Shown here: piece by piece, positions 49,079-62,342 of the stretch
Position numbering within the stretch: the first letter of the stretch is position 1
Layout: each line of letters opens with the position of its first letter
NCBI RefSeq assembly: GCF_000972845.2
Contig: NC_040028.1
Span: 10,672,038-10,736,037, forward strand
Source of the DNA: Larimichthys crocea
Lineage: Eukaryota; Chordata; Actinopteri; Sciaenidae
DNA length: 64,000 bases
Direction of reading: 5' to 3'
The notes under the pieces: model-generated
What the model was told of the DNA's origin: nothing
Database searches by the model: none
Seen by the model: the letters and a program-made list of their open reading frames with translations, nothing else
Position numbers and translations under genes: made by a program

Positions 49079-52000
49079 TCACTGTGGCAAGGCTTTCAAG
49101 ATGGCGTTCACCTCCTCAGCTACTGCCGTCAGCGCAAACTCAAACTGGTCCTGATGAGGGCGAGCAGGAGAGAGACAGAGATGGAGAGAAGGAACGGAAG
49201 CGTGAGAGGTGTGAAAGGGATGGTTGGAGATAGGACAGAGAGAAACAGTTGGTTTATGACGGCCGTCCACCTTTAAAGTCCTCAAATACTGCAAAACACA
49301 AATTGATGGTACCTTGGTGCGGACCAAGCCGGGCCTCTGATCTCTGATGTGCTCCAATGAGGCTGCGATGTCGATCTCCTTCACTCCTAACAACAACAGG
49401 GACAGTAAAAGTGTCACTATTACAGTTTGTGAGCTTTGCTTTCTGTTTTTGGTGCTAAGATCTTTCTCTCTAAATCTGAAGGCAAAAAAGTTTATGAATT
49501 TTAAAACTGTAGTGTTACATTTTTATAGCTTGGTTATGAAACCAAAACATTTTTTTTTTAAGTTAAGATACTTGTGGAACAATTCCCATAAATATAATAC
49601 GTAACGCCCAAGCAGTATAGTGTGACTTTAGCGCCATCTGCTGTCCAGAGTATGTATCTCATCAGCGTACACTCCTATGAGGAAAATTCCTCCCTCAGTC
49701 CAACATGTCCTAAAATATTCCATTGAGCTCCATGCCAAAATGTTTAGGTAATGACTTATAATCTATGACTGTGTGTGTGTGTGTGCATATGTGTGACTCA
49801 CCTTTGGCCATGCGGTTCAGCACCATGTCAATGAGGATGTATGTGCCAGTCCTGCCAGTCCCATTACTGTGAGAAGGAAAAAAGGAAACAGTGAGTGTTC
49901 ATGTTTTTCTCCATAGCGTTTTATCTCCTTTCCAAACACTTCTGGTGTTTCACATAAACCTGACACTCACTTTCGTATATATATATTTTTACCTGCAGTG
50001 AACGATGATTGGGCACGAACGACCTCTGTAGCATTTATTCACCTTCCTGAAAAGCAGGAACAAGGGAGAGCAGAGAAAGAAAGGAGAACAAAGAACAGAG
50101 AAAAGGCTTTATTGTAAATAATGAATGACAAATTTTGTAACGGTAAGAAACCTTGTCCCCATTTTGAGAGAATATACATAAATGGCTTGTTATCAGTATT
50201 CAAGACATTAATAAATGAATGCAAAACAATCATTAATGTCTCTTTTACACGTTCGGGCCAATGCGAAGAAAGTGGAAAGTGACAAAATAAGAAGAATAAA
50301 GGGATGGAAAGATATATGTTAATGACATGAACAGTAATATTAGGAATGAGGTGTAGAAGACCAGTAGAGGATAAATTAGAAACAGCATGAGGTTGCAGAG
50401 GACGGTGAGATGGCAAAACAGGAAAGAATAGGTGAAGAGGAAGCCACAGATTCACTGTCCCTCTTGCAGTAGCCAGTCACACCTGCCAATGCTCATTTTT
50501 GTGACTATGCAACTGGAGCCAGAGTACTAGCTGCAAACCACAAAAATGACACTGGGAGATGTTAAAATACAAACCTATCAACCTGCACACTGGGAGAGAG
50601 GGAGAGAGAGAAAGCCAGGATGGTGGCTAGGGTATGAAATGTACAGGATAGGGCTCTTCTTTGATTTCACACCATGCAGAATGACAGGAAACAGTAAAAA
50701 GATGGATGTGATGGAGTTGATCGGGAGGATTCAAACCCACTGATGTGGTAGGGTAGCAGTGAGTCACCGCGACATTACACACTGCATCCTGACCACCTGT
50801 TTTCTCCATTTTGTGTTTAGTCACTGAAACTGATTGAATCTTGTGGCACCTGTTAAAAACCAAGAATACCTGTGGGGGACAGTCTGTGTGTGTGCGCGTC
50901 AATGTACATTTTCTTACCTACGGAAGTCGAGCAGCGGTCGCGTGGAGGTGGGGATGCCGTCAGCCGGCCAGCTCAGCAGGTGAAACTGCGTCAAGGTTCT
51001 GGTCTCCTGCGTCTGGACATTCTTTAGGTAGAAGCTACGTACAAGGAAGTCCTTGCACCAGATGTGCTCTGACACCAGGTTCACCTGATCAACACAAAGG
51101 CAAAAAGAGACAGAGAGGGACGGCGGAGATATGGACAAGAGGGTAGAAGAAATGTGATTTGATTCTTGCGGTACATTAGTCTGAATGTAGATTCTTGCAA
51201 TCTCCCAAAAAAAAAGTAAGGATGCTGATTTTAACCCACATGGTTTTTTTCAGGCTGTGTATAAAAAGAAAAAAATGACACCTCCATTTAAAATAAGAGA
51301 TCACATGATACAAAATTGCACTAATTATCCTGGAATGATTTTTTTTGTGCACATAAAAAAACACAACTAAAAGGAGATTGTAGCATAAACAGGACATGTC
51401 TTAATTCTAGGAAAACTAAATTCTATATTAAATCAGAATTATCCTTCATCGTTAAACTTACATATTTGATTTCAGATCATACTTCATTTCATGAATTTTA
51501 TAACCTTTTATAACCTATTATCCTGCCCCTCTTTTGTACATATGGCAACAGGTATAATGCAGGAAAGCTGTGCCTATTAAACTGAACTGTGTTACTAGAA
51601 AAGCATCATAAAAAAGACACAGGGCCATATGTGAAATTAGAGTTACAACAGGAAATTAACCTCGTAGATGTGGTAGAGCGATGAGCCTTCATCAGGCCAG
51701 TATCGCTCGCATTGTTTCTCGCCATCTTCCACCAGAGCTGTCATCATCACAATCACCGTACAGCCGTTCTCCCACACCATCTGTGGATGTAAGACAGCAC
51801 ATATGGACACACATTAAGATAAATCTGTGACATCTGTAAGTAACGAGACAGGTAGACTGAATGGTCCAATGGCCTATATCGTTTTAATTTGCCACTAAAC
51901 GGCAGTAAATCCACTAAATTGGGAGCGAGACAGAACAGACGAGAAAAAACAGCAACAAGAGAAGGAAGATTGTACCGACCTGCCAGAAATCAGCGACGGT

Positions 52001-53876
52001 GTGAGCAAGCGGTCCCTGTGTGGCGATATAAGCTGGCTGACGAGGGTCATGATCAAACTATGTGAAAAAGGAAGGAAGGAGTTTCTTAGACTTTTCTCTC
52101 AAACAGATATGAGTTACAGCAAGGTAGCAATGTGTTCGCATGCTCTTCTTTCTGCTGTCACGAAGAGTTTAAATTGAATTAAATTAAATTAAAATTAAAT
52201 TACCATGTAGCAAACCACTAATTATAAATATTATCATTGACTTTAAATGTTCTGGATCGTTTGAAGGATTCTTACAATGATGCTGGCGTTTATGTAGTCT
52301 TGTTTACTGGAGTTTACTTCAGACTTCAGCTTCACCCGGGAGTGATCATCTGTTAAAGAGAATAGGTGTCAGCAATCCACCGCTCACTATGCGGGTTTAG
52401 TCCAGTAAAATGCTTAAAACTGGTATAGTGCTGTGCATGCAGATGTGGGTGCGCTGTGCACTGAGAGGGCTGATCGATGATTGACAGAAAAGATCACACA
52501 AAACGACATTAGTGGACTAACAGGGAAGGGATTCAGCGTGTCTGTTTTTGTCCATGTTGCTCGGGCCTTGAGCCACAGCTACTGAACTGGGATCAGCCTG
52601 GTAGGAGCACAAAGCTTCCCACTCTTTCTGAAGTCGGTCCTTATTACGCAAGTGATCCTCCATGTACGCCTGACGGAGAGATGACATGCAAACGAAAGGT
52701 TAATGTCTGCTAAACAAGAAAAAGGATGTATTTTATTATTAGTATTATTATTTTTCATCACATTTTCTCACCAGTATCATGTGACCAGTAGAGATGTCCA
52801 TGTTAGACTGGGCTGGCTCTTCGCTCCACGACGGTGTGGAGCTGTGGGTGGAGGAAGGGCTGTGCTGGGGACCATCGCTGAACTGGGAGGACACGCTGCT
52901 GACGCGCGATGTGTCCGTACCCCTTCGACCACCGGCCCCGGTGGCTATGGCGGACCCCACCATGCTCCCACCAGCAACACAGTCCTGGCGGCACAGGGAG
53001 GATTTGGATGCCATGTGCTGCCGACATAGCTCCTGGATGAAAAGTAAAGAGAGGGAGAGGTGGGAAAAAAGGGTAAACAAAATGTAAGTAATTGATAAAA
53101 GGGCTTTGATTATACTTTAATATCAATATTTTGACTGAATAATTAATTAAAGCCATTCATTGAAACCAAAGTAAAAACAAACAAACAGTGAAAACATCAT
53201 CATCACTCTATGCTGCCCTACCTGGTAGTCAAAGTGAGTCTCTGCTCCTCCCTCTGGCCCAAGGCCTAGCTTGCCATTGGCCACTTGCTGAGTGTAGTGT
53301 CTGAGACAAGCTACAGCCATGGCCAATACCAGCACGCCTCCTACGACTGCCATGGAAACAGCAGTGATAACTGTCCCGCTGGAGCCCTCGGAAACCTTGC
53401 TCACCTGAGGATGACCCCGTGCATCTGTCCTCTGGGGAAAAGACATCATGAATAATGGTGAGTTTGATATGGAACATAAAGAAAACACATTATTATCTCA
53501 TATAAGTGTCATTTGTTGACATCGCCCTTTGAGAGTAGTGGACCCAAGCTAAGCTACCCCCGGGGAATCTGCTCTCACCACTGGAATTCAAAGGTCAAAG
53601 CTCATTTCAGTTTAACAACACATTTGTTTCTACCTAACTATACATGACAGCAAGGTGTGCTCAGTGAGAAGGCTGATGCTGAGTTTTAAAGACAGAGGTC
53701 TGAGAAGTCAAGGTAGATCAGTGAACCGTGGTACACTTGCATGTCACAGTGTCATTCTACCTCTTCGTCTCATGTTGCCTTCCAAAACAGCTTTATTATG
53801 CTGTGACATAAAGTACATCGGAATTTTACCTAAAAATCTTGCAGCTTTAATCTCTACACACACAAACACACACACA

Positions 53877-53926
<50 letters not shown>

Positions 53927-56900
53927 AAATGAGTCATCACACTCCTTTTCAGACAAAATGTCACTCCAAAGATAGAAAAAACAAAAAACATCTTCACTGG
54001 TAAAGTTAATAAACCAAACAACCTTAAGAGAAATAATTTTGGTTCTGTAATCTCTACACTTTGTCCTGATGTCAATCATATGACCATTTTGTGAAACCTA
54101 AATATGCTACAGGATCAACAGGGTTTACGAAGCAAAATAAACAATCTCCATATTTGATTGATTTAGAGAAAATCACTGAAATGACTGAATGGTAGACAAA
54201 TTGAAAACATTTGTATCAGGTAGGATATTATGTTGTTTGTTCTTTCTGTCATCCCTGACATTGTGTATTTTTCACTCCTTTTTATTATGAAGTTATCTGT
54301 ATCTCTACCCTTTTCTAAACTTGAAATATCAATTCATGATATACTAATTAATTTTTCTGGTGCGGTGTGTCTAGATGGGCATAAATCCATTAAACACAAA
54401 CACAAAATTTGAGATGCAGGCAATGATTCTGAGGCCAAAAGCCTGGCTGGTTTTGTGTGAACAGAAAATAATGAGGTTAATGACACTTGTGACTGTTGCC
54501 ATAGCACCTGGGATCTGGGAGCCACAGTAGGGGGGAGGTGGAGGAGATTCAGCACCATGGCAACAAGTCAAATACTGGTTGTTATGAGGTGTCGCCTCGC
54601 TCATTCGTTCTGGCTACTTGCCCTCCAGGTGGCACACATTCACAGTGGTTTACACACAAACACACACACGTGTGTGCGCGTGTCACATAGAGTGCAATGA
54701 TTGTGCTTCTTTCTGAAGGTAACTCACCAAAAACTGTGTATTCAATTTTAAAATACAGACATTTTGCGGCATACCATTATATTACTCTTGTAATCTGTAA
54801 TATATATTTAATTTCTGAGCTTGTATTTATGCATTATGGGTTCCCTTTCCCCATTTTGTAGCACTCTAACAGCCACACATAAAAAAAGAAATCCCACAAG
54901 ACAAAAACATTAAAAACCTATCGGTGGTCTCAATGTAAACACAAGACTGCTACAAAGTCTGATAACCTGTCAAGGTCCTGTCAGGGTCTGGGAGTGAATA
55001 GATTAAAGTGAAAATGGTAAAGAATACAGAGCAGTGATTATATCTCTGTTGCCTTGACAACTGCTCCATATGTTACTGATAGGAGGGGTTACAAAGGAAA
55101 TTTTCCACAGGAGCTTAGTGGGTCCATGTTTATGCGTGTATCATATACCTCTCCCACACCAGCCTGTTCAATCTTCAGGCCCGTCTCAGACTCCAGGAAG
55201 TTCTTTTCAGCAACTGTCGGGGTGAAAAAAACAAGAATAATAATAATGATATTTGAAGAAAAATCTGTGTAAGACAGTACAATACACCCACGTTTCATGC
55301 CTTTGAGTAGGTGTTAAGTGTCTGTGTGTGTGTGTGTTTTTGAGCCTCACCAGCTTTAGCAGCCACCTCTGCAGCCGTCATGTTGTGTTCATTCTGGCGG
55401 ATGCGAAACGTCAGCGCACGACCCACCACGCTAGCAACACAATGCCAAAGACACACAAACATGCTGAAGGCTTCAAAATTGTGAAAAACATTTCTTTTTT
55501 TTAATAGTGAGAAAAAGGATTCTCTCACATACTGACACATATACAGTAATGGTGGTGTTACCTGATGTTGATAAAGCTGCTGGTTGTCAGGTGTATTTTA
55601 TCGGCCAGCAGTTCCAACAGCTTCACTCCTTCATACAAACTCAGATGACTACGAAAGAAAAACATCATCCTCGTAAACACCGCGTTCAATAAAACTGCTA
55701 TTTGCTACACTTGATAGCTCTATAGGAAGGGATTTGTTTAAAGTTATAGCTGAAATCTGAATTTGACTGAGTGCTGACCTCTGGTTGGTGATAATGTACC
55801 CATACTCCTCCTTGGCTCCTGTACCCTCAACCAATGGCGGCCCCTGCTCCTTCAAGCCATGTCCAGCTTCAGCAGGAGCAACCTGCGGAGGTTGGGAAGC
55901 AGAAGGGGACTTGCTGGCGCTCTTGGCTGGAGGTGTGGCTGGGACTGAGGCAGAGGACGTTGCAGGAGGTGCAGCAGGGGGACCGGGAACAGGGGCAGGC
56001 TTTGCTGGCTTATGGGACACACTGTCTGTTTTTAACAGCTGCATCTACGGGGGGAATGGTAGAAGATCTGTCAGTGAAAAAAAGTGTATGACTGCTTCTA
56101 GTGAACTTCTTGCTTGACAGTGGATGCTGATTTACCTCCTTGAGTGTGATGAGGTCTTTCTCAGTTGGATCTGTGTTAAGAGAGGTAAATTAATGTTGTA
56201 AATAAACATTACAGCATCGTTTATTTTATCCATCTATGTAAGTGTCAGCTATTAAGATCTGGAGGTTTCATTGCAAATTTAGATTTGAAAAAAGCTCATT
56301 TGAAAGAAGTTATAAAAGTCATTTTTTCATATATGCATAGAGCTTCCTACTGTAGCTTTAGAATCCCATTGGTATGTCTCAAAAAAAGGACAGGGGGCAA
56401 TTAAAAAAGACAAATATCCCCCTTACATTGTACTTGACAAATCATGAATTAAGATTTTGTTTTGTTTGACCCAATATAACAGAACACAGATAATAAGTGA
56501 AAGGCTGTACTTGTCTTGTCTTGGGCCTGCAGCAGCTGCAAGACGAGGGCTAGTTTGTAGAGCTGCTCTTGACTGAGCTCTCTGGGGTCGGTTCCGTACC
56601 TCTGCAAGACTCCTGACATCCTCTGGAGCAGGTCATCTGGTACAGCATAGCAAAGTTGGTATTATATTTGCACTGCCCAACATTTTGTGTGGTCATAGCA
56701 TAAACCTGTATCAATTTAAGGAATCATGTCAATTAAGTTAAATATGCTAATCTTTCTCACCATTTGCATTTCCAGACAGAGAGCTGAAGTCCTGAGGAAC
56801 TTTTTTATTCTGCAGCTGTTGTTGTTGTTGTTGTTGTTGTAGTAGTTGTTGTTGTTGAAGTTGTTGTTGTTGTTGTTGGTGTTGTCTGCCAGCAGTACCA

Positions 56901-59900
56901 AGTCTCTCCTCTAGGGTGTAGTCTTCCACATAGTCCACTGGTATCTCCACCTCAAAGTCCTCATAATAAGGCAGACCTGCCCATAGCATAATAAATTATG
57001 AGAATTGTAAAGTTATAATGCATGTAACTCAAGAACTTGCTTATAAAAACAAACAAACAAACACCTCAGTACTTATTGTTTTAATATTTCCACAATAGTT
57101 TTTTTGTTTTGTTTTTCATTTAGGAAATATGAAAATCCTGCTCACCTGCAGGAGCCATGGGAGCAGCGCCTCGTTGGCGATAAGAAGGCTGTGCAGATGC
57201 CAGGTAGTGAGACAAGGCTTCCTGTAGCAGCTGCCTGTCACGCTCTCGCTCTCTCTGATTGGTCTGAGACCTTGAAGAGGGGCGGGCATAACCGCCTCCT
57301 GCCCCAAGGAGTGATCGCTCTACATCTTGGTACCTATGCTGGAATTAGGAGAGATGATTTTGTAACATGTGCATGCATGTGTGTGATATTTAAGATCTTT
57401 TTTTTGATTGTTTGTATTTGACGCACACACCTGCCTTTAGACAATAATGATGTGTACCTGGTGGTATGTGTATGGGTCCATAGAGGCTGTCTGCATGCGT
57501 AGTGGGGACTGGGGAGGCTCAACAATCATGTAGTCTACATAGTTTCCTCCAGGAGATGTAGAACCTGACTTAGCACTGCGGTGGTAAGGGAGGTTGAGCT
57601 GTTTGGACCTGGCAATATAGAGAGAAACAAAGAGAGGATTAAAATGGGTTGAAAGGAGGGGAGGATAAAGGAATAGGTCCAAAGGGAAATAAATGGTGAC
57701 ACAGGGTGCAAATGAATGGATGGATCTGACTCATTTGTTTTGTGTGTAATGTCCATTTCTCACTCAATATCATTGTAACTGGAGAGTACTTACTGAGATG
57801 AATGAGAGGAGGAGGAGGAGGAGGAGGGGGGGGTGTTTGGCTTTGAGGGTTGGGTGGTATGAGGTACTCTCTTCAGCTCCTTTGACAAAATATACTGGGT
57901 GATGTCGTTTTGCCAGGAAAGACCTGCAGACACACACGCGCGCACACACACACACATACACACACACACACACACAGCAATTAAAGAAAGCCACAGAAGC
58001 CGAGAGTGAGAGTGCAAGACAGAGGCCAGTTTGAGGCAGAGAGAGAAGATTCTCTAAGATCAATACTGTTTGAAGGGCTCATATTATGAATGGATTTCTG
58101 CCTATTCATTTATATTCCAAGTACCAATATGACTATTGGTACTTGGAATTCATGGTGAGCATACTCATTTATCATTTTTTAGCTCTTCTAGCATAATGTC
58201 TGTTGGCCTACTATGCTATAGCCCAGACTGGAATATCTCAAAAAACATTTCTTTTAGATAGTCGCGGTACCCGGAGGATAAATTGGATTAAGCATCATCA
58301 TATTAGCGCACTGCAGCGTTTAAATTTAGCCCCATGGAACACTAAATTCAAGGTACAATAATGTAGAAACAAAGGAAGGAAAAATGAAATGCAACTCATA
58401 TAAAAACTGTTAAAAATGACCCACACACTTGTCTAATGTCTAAACCCTTGGCTTTCAGTCACTGAGAATCAGTGGTGTAGTTTTGGCTTTGTCAAGGAAT
58501 GCTAGTCATGATTTTTTTATTTATTATCTCACCTTTTAGCATGAGCTCTTTAAGGACTTCCTGCATCCTCTTCAGAACAGGAACTGTCACCTGGTATTGG
58601 ACCTGGTCCTGATTAGAGGTACGACATTGACCAAATAGCCCATCTGGAACACAAGCACACACACACACACACACATACAGAGTTGTAAATATTGTTTAAC
58701 CTTTATTTTGCCTGGATCTGGTCTCATGAGATTATCTTTTTAAAGTGACTCCCGCTCTAAAATGCAATCCAATTTACAGGCTAAGCAACATTTTAACAGG
58801 CCACAGTAGTAAAAGCACAGGTGTAAATAATAAAATCAAGAATGGCTGAATATAGAAAAGAATACAATGGATACTTTATTGATCACTTGAGGGAAAATTG
58901 TTGTTTCATTCCAATTTTTACATGCATTTTACCCGAAATACAAGCTATGGAGAGGTGAAGTGAGCGGTTCGGTACCTTGCTCAAGGATACCTCAGCAGTG
59001 CTACGAAGGTGAACTGGATCCTCTCCAGCTACCAGTCTATCCTCTATACTTTGATCCATGCTGGATTTGAACCTCATTGAACTGCTCACAGTTTCAGGGT
59101 CCTGATATTGTGCATGCTGGCACTGTCACACTCTCATGACTTACTGGGACACCTGACTAGAAATGAGCTATCATTTCTTTTATTAGTTATTAGTAACTTT
59201 TTCCCTACAATGACTAATCTGCATAACAAATTTAACAAGTGAACAATTAAAGTTAAATTAAAAATGTTCATAAATCTGTGTTCTTATTACCACAAATATT
59301 TCAATGAAGCTGCCCTTGAGGTTTAGTACAGCACACTGTAATACCCATAATACTTACGGTAGCCCACACCACACTAGCCTACAGCTGTGAGTCATAGTTT
59401 TGAAGTACAGCCCACACACTTACACCGTTCGTCACATTCCTTTTGACGAGGTTCTGCCACCGTCACTGTAAATCTTTTGAAATTGTCTCATGGCAACCGA
59501 AATAAGAATAGCATTTGTTCAGTATTATATCACTTATATAATATCATATTACATATCTCCTAGAAAAATCATGAATCAATAACTTTTATCTGCAGTATAT
59601 GAACAAATGAACCATTATATCATCTTAGCCCACAATTTCATGCATCCACACTTCAGCCTCAAACAAGATATTGCGTCATTCTAAGTTTCATAAAATTAGC
59701 ACTTGCTGCAGGTATCACTGTAAGCATCGGATAAAAGATAAAAAGAGTCAGGAGGAGTGAAGCCACCACAAAACGCAGGCTACACAAGTGAGTTACATTA
59801 GTTACTGAGAATCTGAAACTGAACTGCAGAGGCAAATCATATTTATAAGGCCTGTTTTTTCACTATGAAATCTGAAAGTGAAGATATTTCTCAAGAAAAA

Positions 59901-62342
59901 GATGGTCAGACTGCGATGTGATAGGAATAAAGATAAGGAAGAGCAGACTATGTATTATCTGGCGCACTGATGAGTCACCGGTCTTTGACTACACCAGCTA
60001 AATCTCACACAACCCAACCTGTTTCAGTTATGATTATTTAGTTCAGATTATTATTCTATTGCCAACTTGATCCTTAGGCTGACAGGAAATACAGAATATT
60101 GACTAGATACGGATACGAATCTTTCCCCCACTGAACACACAGACAAGAGACAGTTTTCTAGACTTATTTTCCCATAATCAAATTACTGATGCCGATGTTA
60201 ATGATACGACACAGGATGTTTTATCCTGGCAGTGAATTGCACTGATAGAGATGATAGACATGTCAGATAGTAGCTCTTATTTCTGGTAGTGAACTGACTG
60301 ATGACAGACGGGAAAGGAGCGTGAGGAGGAGGAATGGAAGATGAATGGGGAGAAGACAGCAAAGCGCACGGTTTGATTGGATTGGGACTATTTCTGGAGC
60401 TGGGATTATTTCTGCACTTTTCATTTTTGTGCAGAGATGTCTATGTCCAATTACGATAGACCCACCAAACCTTCCCTAGTGGGCAGATGCATGTTGTATA
60501 TTGACATGGTATCCGAGTCAGCACATGACAAGATCAGGGTGCTACACCTACACACAGAACTGTTTAACAGACTTCCTAAAACAACATTAACCTAAACTAA
60601 TCCTGCTGGAGATGAAGATGGCCAAACCAGCAGAGCCTGATTGACCCTACACAGTGTCACAAACAGGCAAAGACCTCCTCCTCTGACAGTCTTTGAAAAG
60701 GATGAGTATAGGGGGAGGAGCCATGTGTCCAACATTTGCACACTCCACTGCTCCTCAAATGAATAGAGACTGTGGACAGTGGCAACCTGCAGAATCTATA
60801 ATCTAGGGCCACATCTGGCCTTTAGACACAAATAACAACAGCTGGGAGCACCTAAAAGACGCTGTGCATTTCATGCCAAAGCACACAGGACACAATTGAT
60901 CTATCCAATCATTAGCGGCAGGCAGCAGGCTGGAGCAAAGGAAAATATTTTTTAACTAGAAGGAACCTTGAAGTCTGGAAATCCGCTACAACAACAGCAG
61001 GCTGTGCTGTGCTGTGCCGTGCTGTGCTGTGCTGTGCTGTGCTGTGCTGTGCTGTGCTGTGAGCAGACATCATTTGACATTTTAGAGAAATGATTTCTCA
61101 AAGGCCGATTGTGAATGCACCACTGCCTTTGTAAGTACCCTTACAGGATGCTATAAAATAACCTGACATCTCTGTCATTAGAGTTGTACATTCAGACATT
61201 ACATTTCCATTTCCAATAATTTGTTCTGTTCAAAACGTTATAGCTGCTTATGTAGCACTTTCACATTTTAAACTACTGTACTAGATGTACAGAGAAACAA
61301 AATTGAAATTAATACCCATATTCAACTCCCGGTATGGCAGCAAACAACAGCCTATGCATAGCCAGTGTAACAACGGCCAAATTTGCACATGAAAAGATGA
61401 ACAAAAGGGAACATTAACAATGACATACAGTATATTTTATGCAATATAAAATACCCAAGTGATCTGTGAGAGCATCAAAAAACAGAGAAACAGAGCAACA
61501 AACATGTCAGCTATTGTTACATGCTTTTCTTTTAGCAAATCTTCAAGTCACACATTCCCAGGATGTCAAGCATGTCATCCAACAAGTGAATGCATTCATT
61601 TGCAGTGATGCATTGTGCAGTACAATACTATATATATTTACACAGTTTACTTATTTTATTCATTTTAGGTGCTTGAATAGAAAGAGAGAGACAAAAGGTT
61701 CTTTTCAACCAAACAGACGTGTTGTTAAGCCAAATATTTCTTCTCCACCGTGTTCTGTCATCAAAACCACAGATGTGCATAAATATAGCCCTGCGTCTGC
61801 TCCTGAGCTGCAAGTACCCTGATCCATTTTTGTATTCTGTCCAATGGCTGTGCGTGTGCGTAAGTGCAATTTCCACAGAGAAGTGCGTAAGTGTGTGTCA
61901 GTGACTCATCGCTGTATTAGCACAACAACTGTGGGGGTGTCGACCTCACTGTGATGTCAGTGTTGCCATGGAGACAGTGGGGCGGAGGAGGGGCTTGGAT
62001 AAAGATGAGGAAAGGGGAGAGGGGCAGGTGACGGAGAAAGAGAGCGAGAGATAGACACATGGGCTCAGAGAGGAGAAATCCTTGACTCGTGTTTGTATGT
62101 TTTCATACACAGTTATTGCGTCGGCATGCTTAGTGTGTATAGTGTACTGTATGTTGTGTATATGTGTGTGTCCAGCTACAAGGTTAATAATTGAATGTGC
62201 TTTTGAGGCACAGAACATCTTAAGCAAGTAGTCTGTCTTAAAAGTTTAATGTTTAAGTTCAGGAGAGAGGTTATGTCGTTGTTGTACTCACCATCTGAGC
62301 AGAACTGATCACCCGTGCACAGTTTTCTCTCAAACAGGCAAC
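49079..62342 (-). CDS. ptprn: Receptor PTP-like N (IA-2 / ICA512), lacking exon 1
   Basis: Exons on the minus strand: 62342-62292, 58643-58533, 57923-57794, 57608-57458, 57338-57146, 56976-56761, 56636-56511, 56170-56136, 56044-55779, 55648-55562, 55430-55351, 55213-55149, 53431-53222, 53032-52772, 52669-52522, 52349-52276, 52057-51980, 51780-51661, 51084-50918, 50046-49993, 49866-49802, 49386-49313 and 49150-49079. All phases join, giving about 943 aa (human IA-2 979). IA-2 is a catalytically dead phosphatase in the membrane of dense-core secretory vesicles, regulating hormone storage and release. Visible parts: RESP18-homology start ([17 protein letters not shown]), a polyglutamine ectodomain segment, the mature ectodomain (EYGYIITNQ ... 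[14 protein letters not shown]), the membrane span [18 protein letters not shown], and the PTP domain ending [20 protein letters not shown] replaces WPD and the signature is [17 protein letters not shown] matches PTPRN better than PTPRN2. The signal-peptide exon should lie past 64000. Confidence 0.95.
50480..50557 (-). ncRNA. mir153: mir-153 precursor
   Basis: On the minus strand, within the ptprn intron 50047-50917, the sequence folds as a hairpin. The 5' arm (50550-50529) is GTCATTTTTGTGGTTTGCAG followed by CT, the loop contains AGTACTCTGGCTCCAG, and the 3' arm (50512-50491) starts TTGCATAGTCACAAAAATGA and ends GC. The 3' arm is miR-153-3p with the full seed TGCATAG; the flanking CATTGGCAGGTGTGAC also matches the mammalian precursor. 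miR-153 is a brain- and endocrine-enriched microRNA that represses synaptic and vesicle genes, and in human it lies in PTPRN, so host and position agree. The last two mature bases are GC, where the form I know has TC. It is probably cotranscribed with ptprn. Confidence 0.95.
53862..53925. repeat. Long (CA)n microsatellite in a ptprn intron
   Basis: About 30 CA units, nearly perfect, between the exons at 53222-53431 and 55149-55213. Confidence 0.95.
56810..56884 (-). repeat. ptprn: Polyglutamine tract coded in ptprn
   Basis: Twenty-five codons almost entirely CAA/CAG: runs of six, four and eight glutamines separated by His or Leu, following GTAGR and ending in LQN. It lies in the luminal ectodomain. 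I recall no such run in the human protein. Confidence 0.9.
57805..57834 (-). repeat. ptprn: Coding trinucleotide repeat (poly-Ser) in ptprn
   Basis: Forward (GGA)n reads on the sense strand as repeated TCC, giving a run of seven serines after PNTPP, just before the splice donor at 57794. Confidence 0.85.
57930..57977. repeat. (CA/CG)n microsatellite next to a ptprn exon
   Basis: A mixed CACGCGCG/CACACA tract begins a few bases upstream (sense) of the acceptor of the exon 57794-57923. Confidence 0.85.
58868..59085. repeat. Interspersed retroelement-type repeat
   Basis: Phrases ATACTTTATTGATCACTTGAGGGAAA, shortened here, then GTACCTTGCTCAAGGATACC, TCAGCAGTGCTACGAAGGTG and GGATTTGAACC match a repeat I recall as widespread in fish, probably the tail of a retroelement. 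It is diverged and non-coding. Confidence 0.65.
61001..61061. repeat. (GCTGT)n pentanucleotide array
   Basis: Twelve tandem GCTGT units with one variant (GCCGT). Confidence 0.95.

Larger units (their letters stand above)
58644..62291 (-). other. Large second visible intron of ptprn
   Basis: About 3.6 kb between the RESP18-homology exons. It holds the interspersed repeat at 58868-59085, the pentanucleotide array at 61001-61061, and otherwise AT-rich unique sequence. No exon or RNA gene recognised. Confidence 0.55.

Noticed and set aside
53744..54079. ORFs rich in Cys-Val or Thr-His
   Set aside because: Translations of the (CA)n microsatellite.
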